A DNA stretch of 64,000 nt from contig JAQWCW010000002.1 in the NCBI GenBank assembly GCA_028705775.1, positions 1 to 64,000 on the forward strand. Reading direction: 5' to 3'. This DNA is from Eubacteriales bacterium (GTDB taxonomy: Bacteria > Bacillota > Clostridia > Christensenellales > Aristaeellaceae). The notes beneath the pieces are model-generated. The model made no database searches. It was not told the origin of the DNA and saw only the letters and a program-made list of their open reading frames with translations. Every line of letters starts with the position of its first letter. The first letter of the stretch is position 1. The position numbers and the translations under genes are program-made. Positions 45,534 to 53,985 of this stretch are shown here, piece after piece.

Positions 45534-46589
45534 ATGGGATTTTTCAAGAAGATTGTAATGGGTCAGTGCATTGACGTTATCGAGTGGAAGGACGACTCAA
45601 AGGATACCATGGTGTACCGCTTCGGGGACGGCTCCAAGGAGATAATGATGGGCGCTCAGCTTACCGTAAGGGAGAGTCAGGCGGCTATCTTCGTCAACGA
45701 GGGTCAGATTGCCGATGTGTTCATGCCCGGGCGCTATGAGCTGAACACGCAGAATATGCCTATCATGACCGCTCTGCGCAGCTGGAAGTTCGGCTTCAAT
45801 TCGCCCTTCAAGAGCGAGGTCTACTTTGTCAATACCCGCCAGTTCATGGATATGAAGTGGGGAACGACCAATCCCGTAATGATGCGCGACGCGGATTTCG
45901 GGATTATCCGTCTGCGCGCTTTCGGTATTTACGCCTTCCGCGTTTCCGACCCGAAGCTCTTCCTCAAGGAAGCGTTCGGCACAAGCAAGCTTTATTCCAC
46001 CTCCGATGTCGAGGGTCAGCTCAAGCGCATTGCCGTTTCCGCGCTTTCGGACGCTATTGCCGAGTGCAAGATTCCCGCGCTTGACCTTGCCTCCAATTAT
46101 GACGAGCTGGGCGAGCTTGCAATGCAGCGCATTACCCCGAAAATTCAGCCCATCGGGCTTACGCTGACCTCCTTTACCGTTGAAAATATCTCGCTGCCCG
46201 AGGAAGTCGAAAAGGCGATGGATCGCCGCACCTCCATGGGCGTTGTGGGCGACCTTAATAAGTACACCCAGTTCCAGGCAGCTGAAAGTATGCGCGACGC
46301 CGCCAACAATCCTGCCGGCGGCATGACTGGAATGGGCGTGGGAATGGGCGCGGGAATGGTTATGAACAGCGTTATGCAGAACAGCATGAACGCCTCCGCG
46401 CAGCCTGCAGCTCAGCCTGCTGCGGCAGCCGCTTTCTGCCCCTCCTGCGGCAATGGCGTAAATGCCGGCGCTAAGTTCTGCCCCTCCTGCGGCGCTAAAA
46501 TCGGCGCTGACGGAAACGTCTGCTCCGGCTGCGGCGCAAGCGTTGACGCGGGCGCGAAATTCTGCCCCTCCTGCGGTCAGAAGCAGTGA
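45534..46589 (+). CDS. SPFH-domain virion-core-like protein (YdjI family) with two zinc ribbons
   Basis: A 351-aa protein of the YdjI/'virion core protein' SPFH family. The N-terminal part has the family pattern WKDDSKDTMVYRF, GAQLTVRESQ and FVNEGQIADVF; the SPFH beta-rich core and coiled region follow to about residue 265. After a Gly/Met/Ala-rich linker (no predicted helix) come two double-cysteine zinc ribbons (CPSCG...CPSCG, then CSGCG...CPSCG, about 298-349). B. subtilis YdjI associates with membrane microdomains and phage-shock-like responses; a role here is inferred from that. It is translationally coupled to the receiver-like gene (one-base gap). Confidence 0.86.
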   Translation: MGFFKKIVMGQCIDVIEWKDDSKDTMVYRFGDGSKEIMMGAQLTVRESQAAIFVNEGQIADVFMPGRYELNTQNMPIMTALRSWKFGFNSPFKSEVYFVNTRQFMDMKWGTTNPVMMRDADFGIIRLRAFGIYAFRVSDPKLFLKEAFGTSKLYSTSDVEGQLKRIAVSALSDAIAECKIPALDLASNYDELGELAMQRITPKIQPIGLTLTSFTVENISLPEEVEKAMDRRTSMGVVGDLNKYTQFQAAESMRDAANNPAGGMTGMGVGMGAGMVMNSVMQNSMNASAQPAAQPAAAAAFCPSCGNGVNAGAKFCPSCGAKIGADGNVCSGCGASVDAGAKFCPSCGQKQ

Positions 46590-46748
46590 CGGGGAATGAC
46601 GCGCAGGCTGTGAGGCGCGGCGTCAATATCGGAAAATGATAGCGATGCCGCCTTTGCGGCAGTGCAGGGAGCGCATACGGCGCTTTTGGCGCTGCTGACG
46701 GGCGGCACGCTTTTTTGTCTGGCTTTATGATGCGCGGGAGGCGGTTTG

Positions 46749-48074
46749 ATGGCGGATGCTCTTTCGGCGGCGCGCGGCTTTCTTGCCTCCCTGCCGTCCG
46801 GCGTCATGGGCAGGAAAATCCTTTGCGCCGTTTCGGGCGGCTGCGATTCCGTATGCCTTGCACATATGCTTTATTCGCTTAAGGATGAAATGGGCTTTTC
46901 CGTTGCTCTTGCCCATGTTGAACACGGAATCCGCGGCGAAACCTCGCTGAGAGACGCCCGATTTGTCCGCGATTTTGCCGCGCGGCTGTCGCTTCCTTTT
47001 TATATCGAAAGCGTTGACGCGCCTGCGTTTGCGAAAAAAAACGGGCTAAGCGTTGAAACCGCGGCGCGCCAGCTGAGATATTCAGCCCTGAAACGGATGG
47101 CGGACGAATACGGCGCCTACTATACGGCAACCGCTCATCACGCGCTTGACCAGATTGAAACCGTGATGATGCATATGCTCAGGGGCAGCGGGCTGCACGG
47201 GCTTTGCGGAATAGCGCCCGTTTCGGGAAGTCTGATTCGCCCCCTGCTCTCGCTTGACAAGGATGAGCTGCTTGACTATGCCCGCTTAAATTCACTTTCG
47301 TTCATGCAGGACGAAACGAACTCCGACGCCTCCTACCGCCGCAATGAAATGCGCTTAAGCGTTGTGCCGGCGCTGCTTAGCTATGAGCCGTCCTTTACCC
47401 GTATGATTTCCCGCCTGACGGAATCGCTGAGGATGGACGACGAGGCGCTTGAGGCGCTTGCTCAAGGGGAGCTTTCCGCGCGGATGTATGCTTCTGAGCG
47501 GATTGCCTTTCTGCGGCTTGACGGGCTTGAAGGAAGCGCGGGCGCGATTAAAAGAAGGCTGCTTCGCGCCTTTGCCGGAAATGCGGCGGGGCTGACGCTT
47601 GAGTATGACAAGACGGAGGAGCTTTGCGCGTTCATTTCTGGCGAGCGCGGAAGAATAATCAATCTGCCGGAATCAAACCGCGCATATCTCGGAAACGGGC
47701 GGCTTTACATCCTGCGCAAGCGGGACGAATCGAGCTTCCCGCTTGAGGAAAAGTTCACGGTATCGGAAAAAAAGCCGCAAAGCGGTCTGTACCATGCGTT
47801 TCCCAAGGCGCTGCTTTCAAAAGCAGAGGCGAGAACGCGCCGCGAGGGGGACTTCATCATCCCGTTCGGAATGCGCGGCAAAAAGAGCGTTTCCGATTTG
47901 ATGACGGATAAAAAGCTTGATTTGCCCCTGCGGGACGCGATTTTTTCGGTTTACTCGGGCGCGGAGGCGCTTTGGATTCCCTCCGTATGCGCGTCTGAAA
48001 GGCTGCGGGTTTCGGGCGGAGACGACTTCGTATATCTTTCGCCGTCGGGCGATTTTGATAAAATCATAAAATAA
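46749..48074 (+). CDS. tilS: tRNA(Ile)-lysidine synthetase
   Basis: A 441-aa PP-loop ATPase that converts C34 of tRNA-Ile(CAU) to lysidine, so that AUA is read correctly. The PP-loop SGGCDS lies at 29-34. The N-terminal ATP-pyrophosphatase domain runs to about 220, with HAHALDQ-type ATAHHALDQIE and MHMLRGSG segments, followed by TilS substrate-binding and C-terminal domains (KSVSDLMTDKKL). ATG at 46749 follows GGGAGGCGG. It lies directly before hpt, as in most Firmicutes, but ftsH, usually next, is absent. Confidence 0.94.
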   Translation: MADALSAARGFLASLPSGVMGRKILCAVSGGCDSVCLAHMLYSLKDEMGFSVALAHVEHGIRGETSLRDARFVRDFAARLSLPFYIESVDAPAFAKKNGLSVETAARQLRYSALKRMADEYGAYYTATAHHALDQIETVMMHMLRGSGLHGLCGIAPVSGSLIRPLLSLDKDELLDYARLNSLSFMQDETNSDASYRRNEMRLSVVPALLSYEPSFTRMISRLTESLRMDDEALEALAQGELSARMYASERIAFLRLDGLEGSAGAIKRRLLRAFAGNAAGLTLEYDKTEELCAFISGERGRIINLPESNRAYLGNGRLYILRKRDESSFPLEEKFTVSEKKPQSGLYHAFPKALLSKAEARTRREGDFIIPFGMRGKKSVSDLMTDKKLDLPLRDAIFSVYSGAEALWIPSVCASERLRVSGGDDFVYLSPSGDFDKIIK

Positions 48075-48092
48075 TTGTTTGGAGCGGTTGAT

Positions 48093-48656
48093 ATGAATAC
48101 TGACGCAAGGCTGTATCAGGATTTGGAAGGGATTCTCTACTCGCGGGAGCAGATTAACGAGGCTGTCTGCCGAATCGGCAAGCGCATTACGGAGGATTAC
48201 GAGGGGCGCGAGCCTGTAATGGTCGGAATTCTCAAGGGCGCTTCCATATTCTTTGCCGATTTAATCAGGGAGATTGACCTTCCGCTCAGCATTGATTTCA
48301 TGGCGCTTTCAAGCTACGGAAACGCGACCCGCTCAAGCGGCGTTGTGCGCATTCTCAAGGACCTTGACCGCGATATCGTCGATAAGGATGTGCTTATCGT
48401 TGAGGATATCGTAGATTCGGGGCTTACGCTTTCCCATTTGCAGGAAGTGCTTGCAACAAGGGGAGCGAACTCAATCCGCGTCGCCGCGCTGCTCAATAAA
48501 AAGCTGAGCGACCAGAGCCGTAAAAAGCTCGTTCCGGACTACTGCTGCTTTGAAGTTCCCGACAAGTTTGTCGTCGGGTACGGGCTTGACTATGCGCAGA
48601 AGTACCGCAACCTGCCCGATATAGGTATTCTTGCGCGCCGAATCTACGAAAAGTAA
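48093..48656 (+). CDS. hpt: Hypoxanthine phosphoribosyltransferase
   Basis: A 187-aa phosphoribosyltransferase salvaging hypoxanthine and guanine with PRPP. The PRPP motif VEDIVDSG lies at 103-110, with an LKGASIFFADL loop upstream and the KFVVGYGLDYAQKYRNLPDIG C-terminal segment of the HPRT family. ATG at 48093, after GGAGCGG, is preferred over a TTG at 48075 that abuts the tilS stop. The 18-bp spacing to tilS and the shared order support a tilS-hpt operon. It connects functionally to the purine operon on the other strand. Confidence 0.96.
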   Translation: MNTDARLYQDLEGILYSREQINEAVCRIGKRITEDYEGREPVMVGILKGASIFFADLIREIDLPLSIDFMALSSYGNATRSSGVVRILKDLDRDIVDKDVLIVEDIVDSGLTLSHLQEVLATRGANSIRVAALLNKKLSDQSRKKLVPDYCCFEVPDKFVVGYGLDYAQKYRNLPDIGILARRIYEK

Positions 48657-48681
48657 TTCGGGCGCGTTATTTTCGTTTTTT
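48647..48681 (+). terminator. Probable terminator of tilS-hpt
   Basis: CGAAAAGTAA pairs with TTATTTTCG (one bulged G) and is followed by a TTTTT run. It overlaps the hpt stop codon. Confidence 0.62.
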
Positions 48682-48683
48682 AC

Positions 48684-48712
48684 TGTTCAAGCTGTGCGGG
48701 ATGGACTATAAT
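48684..48712 (+). promoter_or_regulatory. Promoter of the solute-binding protein/galK pair
   Basis: TGTTCA (48684-48689), 17-bp spacer, TATAAT (48707-48712). Confidence 0.6.
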
Positions 48713-48761
48713 ACTGCTATGCCGACAGCGCAACCTTATTTCGATGATTAAGAAAGGACAG

Positions 48762-50309
48762 GTGCCGCGCTTGAACAAGTTTTTTGTCTGCCTGCTTTCC
48801 GTGCTGCTTCTCGTATCCTTCTCGCTCACGGCGTTTGCGCAGAGCGAGTTTACCGTCGCCGGCTTTGACGGCGATGATATTGAGCGCGATTGGACTACTC
48901 ACGCTTTTTTCTCCAGAATGCAGGAGAAAACCGGCGTAACCCTCACGCTCAAGCAGTATAGGGATTATGCGGAGTATCAGAAGGCGATTGACTCTATGCT
49001 CACATCCGGAGAAATGCCGGACGCGTTTTTCAAGGCGGAGCTGACTAACTCCGACCTTGTAAAGTATTCCGCGAGCGGAAAGTTAATCGACCTTGCGCCG
49101 TATCTTGAAAGCTGCTGCCCGAATCTTTCCGCGCTTCTTGCCTCTCACCCCGAATGGCGCGAGGCGATAACCCTTCCGGGAGGCGTAATCGCGGCGCTTC
49201 CGTCTATTACGGACGTTCCGCGCTATGATATGCTGTGGCTCAACGAAAAGTGGCTCAAGAACGTTGGCTGCGAGATGCCGAACACCATCGAGGAATTCAC
49301 CGAGGTTTTGAGGGCGTTCCGCGATATGGACGCAAACGGCAACGGCGACCCCGAGGACGAGCTTCCGCTGTGCTTTCAGGGGCCTTATGAGCTGAAGCTG
49401 CTCGCCGCCGCGTTCGGAATCGTAATGAACGATTATAATGTCTATCTCGGCAGCGACGGGCAGGTGCAGTTCGGCGCAAGCGGGGATAACTACCGCAAAT
49501 TCGTCGAGTGGTGCGCAAACGCCTATTCGCGGGGGCTGATATCGCGCGAGTCCTTCTATGGCGGAGCTACCGCGATTGAGCGCGTGCTTTCCTCCGCAAG
49601 CACGGACGTGCTTGAAAATCTCTCCGTTTACGGCTCTTTCCTTGCTCCGAGCGTCGGAATATACGTTTCAAACAGCGAGAGCGCCGATTATTCGGTTGCC
49701 GCTCCCTTTGAATATGAGGGCAAGCGCGTCTGGCGCGATTTGTTCGGGGAGGTTACTACCGGCGCGTTTGCGATAACGAGCGCCTGCAAGGACCCCGAAA
49801 CCCTGCTCAAATGGATTGATAACCTTTATTCAGAGGACGGCGCCGTGCTTGCCTCTGTCGGCAAGGAAGGCTCGGAATATCTTTTGCGCGACGACGGAAC
49901 GTGGTATTATGATACTGAGCCGGAAGGCTCCTACGGCTTTTCCGAGCCTGCCGAAATCTCCTATATGTATACGATTACGGGCAGCGGCGCAGTTCCCTTC
50001 TATGAGCCTATCGAGTTCCTCAAAAGGTTCAGGATGGACGGCTATGTAAACGCCGTCGAGGAGCCGTCAAAGGTCAAGCCTTATGCGATAAGCCCTTACC
50101 CGACCGTGTACCTTTCCGCCGAAAAGCTCACCGAAATACAGGAAATACAGGCGGAACTGGGCGAGTGCGTTGATTTGTCGCTTGCGCGCTTTGTCTTGGG
50201 CGAAGAAAAGCTGACCGATGAAACATGGGCTGAATATGAAAGCGAGCTGGACGCACTCGGCAGACAGAAGCTGGTTTCCTTCTGGCAGGAAGCTCTTTCA
50301 AACCGCTGA
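48762..50309 (+). CDS. Secreted extracellular solute-binding protein (family 1-like)
   Basis: A 515-aa ABC-type substrate-binding protein. It resembles the family 1 sugar binders (EMPDAFFKAE, then YDMLWLNEKWLKNVGCEMPNT). The signal peptide ends AFA-QS and has no lipobox Cys, unlike most Gram-positive binders, so it may be secreted free. GTG at 48762 follows GAAAGGA; ATG at 48744 has no ribosome-binding site, and TTG at 48771 is also possible. The acidic DANGNGDPEDE segment resembles an EF-hand-like loop. No permease or ATPase gene is adjacent. It lies 32 bp before galK with no terminator, so the two are probably co-transcribed. Confidence 0.82.
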   Translation: MPRLNKFFVCLLSVLLLVSFSLTAFAQSEFTVAGFDGDDIERDWTTHAFFSRMQEKTGVTLTLKQYRDYAEYQKAIDSMLTSGEMPDAFFKAELTNSDLVKYSASGKLIDLAPYLESCCPNLSALLASHPEWREAITLPGGVIAALPSITDVPRYDMLWLNEKWLKNVGCEMPNTIEEFTEVLRAFRDMDANGNGDPEDELPLCFQGPYELKLLAAAFGIVMNDYNVYLGSDGQVQFGASGDNYRKFVEWCANAYSRGLISRESFYGGATAIERVLSSASTDVLENLSVYGSFLAPSVGIYVSNSESADYSVAAPFEYEGKRVWRDLFGEVTTGAFAITSACKDPETLLKWIDNLYSEDGAVLASVGKEGSEYLLRDDGTWYYDTEPEGSYGFSEPAEISYMYTITGSGAVPFYEPIEFLKRFRMDGYVNAVEEPSKVKPYAISPYPTVYLSAEKLTEIQEIQAELGECVDLSLARFVLGEEKLTDETWAEYESELDALGRQKLVSFWQEALSNR

Positions 50310-50341
50310 GGCGCAGCTATTAATTACCGGAGGATGTATAT

Positions 50342-51625
50342 ATGTCCGATTATGTAAAGATGATACGAGGTCTTAAAACACCGGACGCTATCGCGCAGCT
50401 TACTCATCTGTATGGTCACCGCGAGGGCGCGGCGGTATATCAGCTGGACAGGTACACCCGAATACTGAAAAAGCATGAGGAACGCTTCCATTCCGAAAGG
50501 GAGCTTTCGCTTGTGAGCGCGCCCGGGCGCACGGAAATCGGCGGCAATCATACCGACCATAACAACGGGCGGGTGCTTGCGGCGGCAATCAATCTGGATA
50601 CAATCTGCGCCGTTTCGCCTAACAGCGATAACATAGCGCGGATTCACAGCGAGGGCTATGAGCCGTTCGAGGTTGATTTGACGGAGCTTAAACCCGTAGC
50701 CGAGGAGCAGGGCAGGAGCGCGTCCATCGTTCGCGGAATTGCGGCGCGGATGAAGGAATTGGGATATATGATAGGTGGCTTTGACGCCGTGCTTTCCTCC
50801 GATGTGCTTTCGGGCAGCGGGCTCAGCTCGTCCGCCGCGTTCGAGGTGCTTATCTGCGCCGTTATCGACTCCCTCTATAACGGCTGGGAGGTTCCGGCAA
50901 AAACGCGCGCGCAGATTGCGCAGTACGCCGAAAACAAGTATTTCGGAAAGCCGTGCGGGCTGATGGACCAGATGGCTTCCTCCGTCGGCGGGCTTATCTC
51001 GATTGATTTTGTCGAGGAAACGCCGAAAACCAAATCGCTCACCTATGATTTTGCAAAAAAAGGCTTCGCGCTCGTAATCGTAAATACCGGCAGCGCGCAT
51101 GATAATCTGACGGAGGACTACGCTGCAATTCGTGCGGAGATGCAGTCTGTCGCGGCGCATTTCGGCAAAAAGGTTCTGCGCGAGGTGATTCCCGAGGAGG
51201 TAATAAGGGAAATCCGCTCCCTCCGCGAGGAAGTCGGAGACAGAGCCGTTCTTCGCGCGATTCACTACTTTGACGAAAACGAGCGGGTTCTCAAGCAGAT
51301 TGCAGCGCTTGAGGATGATAATCTTCACGCCTTCCTCAAAGCCGTTATGGAAAGCGGCAACAGCAGCTGGAAGCTTCTTCAGAACGTGACCTGCCCGAAA
51401 AACGGCGACCAGAGCCTTGCGATTGCGCTCACGCTCACCAAGCGCTTCCTGCACTCGACAGGCGCTTACCGCGTTCACGGCGGCGGCTTTGCCGGAACGA
51501 TTCAGGCGTACATCCCGAACGACAAGCTTGCCGATTATGTCGCGTATATGGAGAATGTTTTCGGAGACCATTGCTGCTTTGTCGCAGATATCCGTCCCGA
51601 GGGCGCTGCAAGGATAATTATTTAA
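50342..51625 (+). CDS. Galactokinase family protein
   Basis: A 427-aa GHMP kinase of the galactokinase family, with the galactokinase signature GRTEIGGNHTDHNNG at 62-76 in place of GRVNLIGEHTDY, the ATP loop SGSGLSSSAA near 158-167, and the GGGFAGT motif near 380. It phosphorylates galactose or a related sugar; the altered signature is common in Clostridia and may mean another sugar. GGAGG precedes the ATG. It follows the orphan binding protein and is not next to galT or galE, so its place in the Leloir pathway is inferred from family only. Confidence 0.88.
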   Translation: MSDYVKMIRGLKTPDAIAQLTHLYGHREGAAVYQLDRYTRILKKHEERFHSERELSLVSAPGRTEIGGNHTDHNNGRVLAAAINLDTICAVSPNSDNIARIHSEGYEPFEVDLTELKPVAEEQGRSASIVRGIAARMKELGYMIGGFDAVLSSDVLSGSGLSSSAAFEVLICAVIDSLYNGWEVPAKTRAQIAQYAENKYFGKPCGLMDQMASSVGGLISIDFVEETPKTKSLTYDFAKKGFALVIVNTGSAHDNLTEDYAAIRAEMQSVAAHFGKKVLREVIPEEVIREIRSLREEVGDRAVLRAIHYFDENERVLKQIAALEDDNLHAFLKAVMESGNSSWKLLQNVTCPKNGDQSLAIALTLTKRFLHSTGAYRVHGGGFAGTIQAYIPNDKLADYVAYMENVFGDHCCFVADIRPEGAARIII

Positions 51626-51632
51626 TCTTTAA

Positions 51633-51661
51633 TTGATTTTTTCGCCCCCAAATGCTATAAT
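51633..51661 (+). promoter_or_regulatory. Strong promoter of the second MATE gene, directly after galK
   Basis: TTGATT (51633-51638), 17-bp spacer, TATAAT (51656-51661) with an extended TGC. The -35 begins 8 bp after the galK stop. Confidence 0.82.
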
Positions 51662-51682
51662 ATGTGTAATCGAGTTGCGATA

Positions 51683-51725
51683 AAGTCGCGTAAGTCCGGA
51701 TTTCGGACTTGCGCGGCTTTTTTGT
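51683..51725 (+). terminator. Attenuator-like terminator in the MATE leader
   Basis: A 16-bp stem (51683-51698 with 51704-51719, two G-U pairs), a 5-nt loop and an uninterrupted T run. It starts about 15 nt after the predicted transcription start and ends 26 nt before the MATE ATG. It may end galK, the MATE leader, or both. Confidence 0.82.
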
Positions 51726-51750
51726 GTCGATTATGAAAGGAAGTCTTATT

Positions 51751-53145
51751 ATGGATAATTTGTCGGTGAACCGCTTCCTGCTGACGGAGCCGGTAGGAAA
51801 GCTGATGCGCAAATATGCGCTTCCCTGCGTGGTTTCGCTGCTCGTTGCCGCGCTCTACAACATTGTTGACCAAATCTTCATTGCAAACGCCTCGTACTTA
51901 GGCTCGTATGGCAACGCCGCCAACACCGTTGTTTTCCCGCTTACGGTTGTCGCCCTTGCCATCGCCGTTATGATAGGCGACGGCTGCTGCGCGTATATCA
52001 GCATAAGCCTTGGCAAAAAGGAGTATGAAAACGCGTGCAGAAGCGCCGGAAACGCCGCGCTTCTCAGCATAATCAGCGGACTTGCGCTCGCCGCCGTATA
52101 CCTCTGCTTTTCGGAGCCGCTCCTTCGCGTTTTCGGCTCGGAGGTAAACGAGGAAACAAGCCGACTTTCGCATGAGTATTTTGTGTATATCGCAATCGGC
52201 ATTCCGCTTTATATGTTCGGTCAGGCGATGAATCCTGTCATCAGGGCGGACGGAAGCCCGAAATTCGCAATGATTTCAATGCTTGCGGGCGCGGGAATCA
52301 ATATTGTTCTTGACCCCGTATTCATTTTTCCGCTCGAAATGGGAATGATGGGCGCAGCCCTTGCGACTGTTATCGGTCAGGCGGTCACGGCTATACTTGC
52401 GGCGTGGTATCTATTCCATACCAAGGCGCTGAAGCTCACAAAAAAGAGCTTTGCGCCGAAATCGTCCGTGCTTTGCGCCTTTCTTCCGCTCGGGCTTTGC
52501 AGCCTTCTTTCGCAGCTTTCGCTTGTTGCGGCAATGGCTGCAATCAATAACATGGTTTACAAGTACGGAGCGGCGGACGCGGTTTTCGGCAGAGCCGAGC
52601 TTTCGCAGATACCGATGGCTGTAATCGGAATCGTCATGAAATTCTTTCAGATTGTTATATCCGTTTCGGTCGGGCTTGCTGCAGGCTGCATACCGATAGT
52701 CGGCTATAATATCGGCGCAGGCAGAAGGGACAGGGCAAGAAAGCTGCTCACAAGGCTGATGATATGCGAGTTTTCCGTCGGCGCTGCTGCGCTTCTTGCC
52801 GCCGAGCTGCTTCCGGTGCAGCTTATCGGCATATTCGGCGCGGGCAACGAAAGCGTTTATTATACCGAGTTCGCAATCCGCTCTTTCCGCGTTTATCTTT
52901 GCCTTTTGCCGCTCGCGTGCGTCAATAAGGCGTCATTCATTTTCCTCCAATCACTCGGAAAGCCGTGGATTTCAACGCTGCTTTCAATGGCGCGCGAGAT
53001 TGTTTTCGGCGTCGGCTTCGCGCTGCTTCTGCCGGTATGGTTCGGGCTTTCCGGCGTGCTGTACTCAATGCCCGTATCGGACGGATGCACCTTCATCATC
53101 ACCGTTTTTGTGCTTGCAAGCGTATACAGGGAGCTGCGCGCTTGA
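51751..53145 (+). CDS. MATE family efflux transporter (second copy)
   Basis: A 464-aa polytopic protein with about 12 predicted helices, closer to the Firmicutes MepA-like subgroup by its QIFIANA, ANTVVFP, and IGDGCCAYISISLGK segments. Substrate unknown. ATG at 51751, after AAAGGAAG, is preferred over an in-frame upstream ATG inside the leader. It is preceded by a strong promoter and terminator hairpin that suggest attenuation. Its stop codon overlaps the -35 of the ribU promoter (53142-53147). Confidence 0.92.
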   Translation: MDNLSVNRFLLTEPVGKLMRKYALPCVVSLLVAALYNIVDQIFIANASYLGSYGNAANTVVFPLTVVALAIAVMIGDGCCAYISISLGKKEYENACRSAGNAALLSIISGLALAAVYLCFSEPLLRVFGSEVNEETSRLSHEYFVYIAIGIPLYMFGQAMNPVIRADGSPKFAMISMLAGAGINIVLDPVFIFPLEMGMMGAALATVIGQAVTAILAAWYLFHTKALKLTKKSFAPKSSVLCAFLPLGLCSLLSQLSLVAAMAAINNMVYKYGAADAVFGRAELSQIPMAVIGIVMKFFQIVISVSVGLAAGCIPIVGYNIGAGRRDRARKLLTRLMICEFSVGAAALLAAELLPVQLIGIFGAGNESVYYTEFAIRSFRVYLCLLPLACVNKASFIFLQSLGKPWISTLLSMAREIVFGVGFALLLPVWFGLSGVLYSMPVSDGCTFIITVFVLASVYRELRA

Positions 53146-53170
53146 CATACGTTTGTTTACCGCATATAAT
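53142..53170 (+). promoter_or_regulatory. Consensus promoter of the ribU operon
   Basis: A perfect TTGACA (53142-53147), 17-bp spacer, TATAAT (53165-53170). The -35 shares bases with the MATE stop codon. Confidence 0.93.
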
Positions 53171-53213
53171 GACAACGAAAATTGAAAATCCTCGGTCGGC
53201 GCCGTGCCGGCAA

Positions 53214-53327
53214 AGCATCTTCGGGGCGGGGTGAGATTCCCCACCGGCGGTAAAGCCCGCGAACCGTGAAAACGGCCGATTCGGTTGGATTCCGAAGCCG
53301 ACAGTAAAGTCTGGATGGAAGAAGAGC
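53214..53327 (+). ncRNA. FMN riboswitch (RFN element)
   Basis: The RFN signature is complete: CTTCGGGGCGGGGTGA, then CCCCACCGGCGGTAAA, GCCCGCGA, a GATTCGGTTGGATTCCG stretch, CCGACAGTAAAGTCTGGATG and the closing GAAGA. It binds flavin mononucleotide and controls the downstream riboflavin importer; the terminator at 53344-53374 is the expression platform. High FMN is expected to reduce ribU expression. Confidence 0.96.
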
Positions 53328-53343
53328 ATATGCGCTTTTTGTG

Positions 53344-53374
53344 CCCCCGAATTCATGTTCGGGGGTTTCTCTTT
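53344..53374 (+). terminator. Riboswitch expression-platform terminator
   Basis: CCCCCGAA pairs with TTCGGGGG (53344-53351 with 53358-53365) and is followed by TTTCTCTTT, 18 bp before the ribU ATG. Confidence 0.86.
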
Positions 53375-53391
53375 ACTGGAGGTAAAGCGTT

Positions 53392-53982
53392 ATGAAGGGG
53401 AAAAAACTGTTTTCTACGCGCGATATTGCTACTATTTCCGTTTTGTCGGGCGTTGCCGCGCTTCTGTTTCTGTGGGAAATACCGATTGTGCTGTTCTACA
53501 AGCTTGATTTCAGCAATCTGCCCGTGCTGCTCGGCACATTCTCAATGGGACCGCTCGCCGGCTCTGCGATTCTGCTTGTAAAGAGCTTGATTGGGCTTTT
53601 GCATTCCACCTCGCAGGGCGTCGGGGAGCTTGCGGATTTCATCATCGGGCTTGCGATGGTATGGCCTGCGGGGCTTATCTACAACGCCAACAAATCCCGC
53701 AAATCCGCGCTGACGGGAATGCTCGCCGGCTCTTTTGCCGCAACGCTCGCGGGCGCTGTTTGCAATCTTGTGCTGCTGATTCCGTTTTACAGCGTGGTTT
53801 TCAATCTGCCCGTTGACAGAATCGTTGCAATGGGTCAGTCGCTTATCCCTGCGCTTGATACGGAGTTCAAGTTCATCCTGTTTATCACCGCGCCCTTTAA
53901 TCTTTTGAAATGGCTGCTAATCAGCGCCGTTACTTTTCTTGTTTACAAGCCGCTTTCGCCGGTTATCAAGGGGAGGAAATAA
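53392..53982 (+). CDS. ribU: Riboflavin ECF transporter S component
   Basis: A 196-aa membrane protein with six predicted helices, the substrate-binding S component of an energy-coupling factor transporter for riboflavin. The family features are FSNLPVLLGTFSMGPLAG near 43-60 and NLLKWLL in the last helix. The FMN riboswitch in front of it makes the substrate assignment strong. EcfA and EcfT are not adjacent, as expected for a shared energising module elsewhere. GGAGG precedes the ATG. tsaE follows after three bases. Confidence 0.94.
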   Translation: MKGKKLFSTRDIATISVLSGVAALLFLWEIPIVLFYKLDFSNLPVLLGTFSMGPLAGSAILLVKSLIGLLHSTSQGVGELADFIIGLAMVWPAGLIYNANKSRKSALTGMLAGSFAATLAGAVCNLVLLIPFYSVVFNLPVDRIVAMGQSLIPALDTEFKFILFITAPFNLLKWLLISAVTFLVYKPLSPVIKGRK

Positions 53983-53985
53983 TCT

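Noticed and set aside
46605..46727. Short coding-like stretch between the SPFH gene and tilS (ending LLALLTGGTLFCLAL)
   Set aside because: No in-frame start with a ribosome-binding site; at most a 22-residue frame from GTG, too weak to call.
50324..51571. 415-codon minus-strand frame opposite galactokinase
   Set aside because: The plus strand carries the full GHMP motifs; the antisense frame has no start context.
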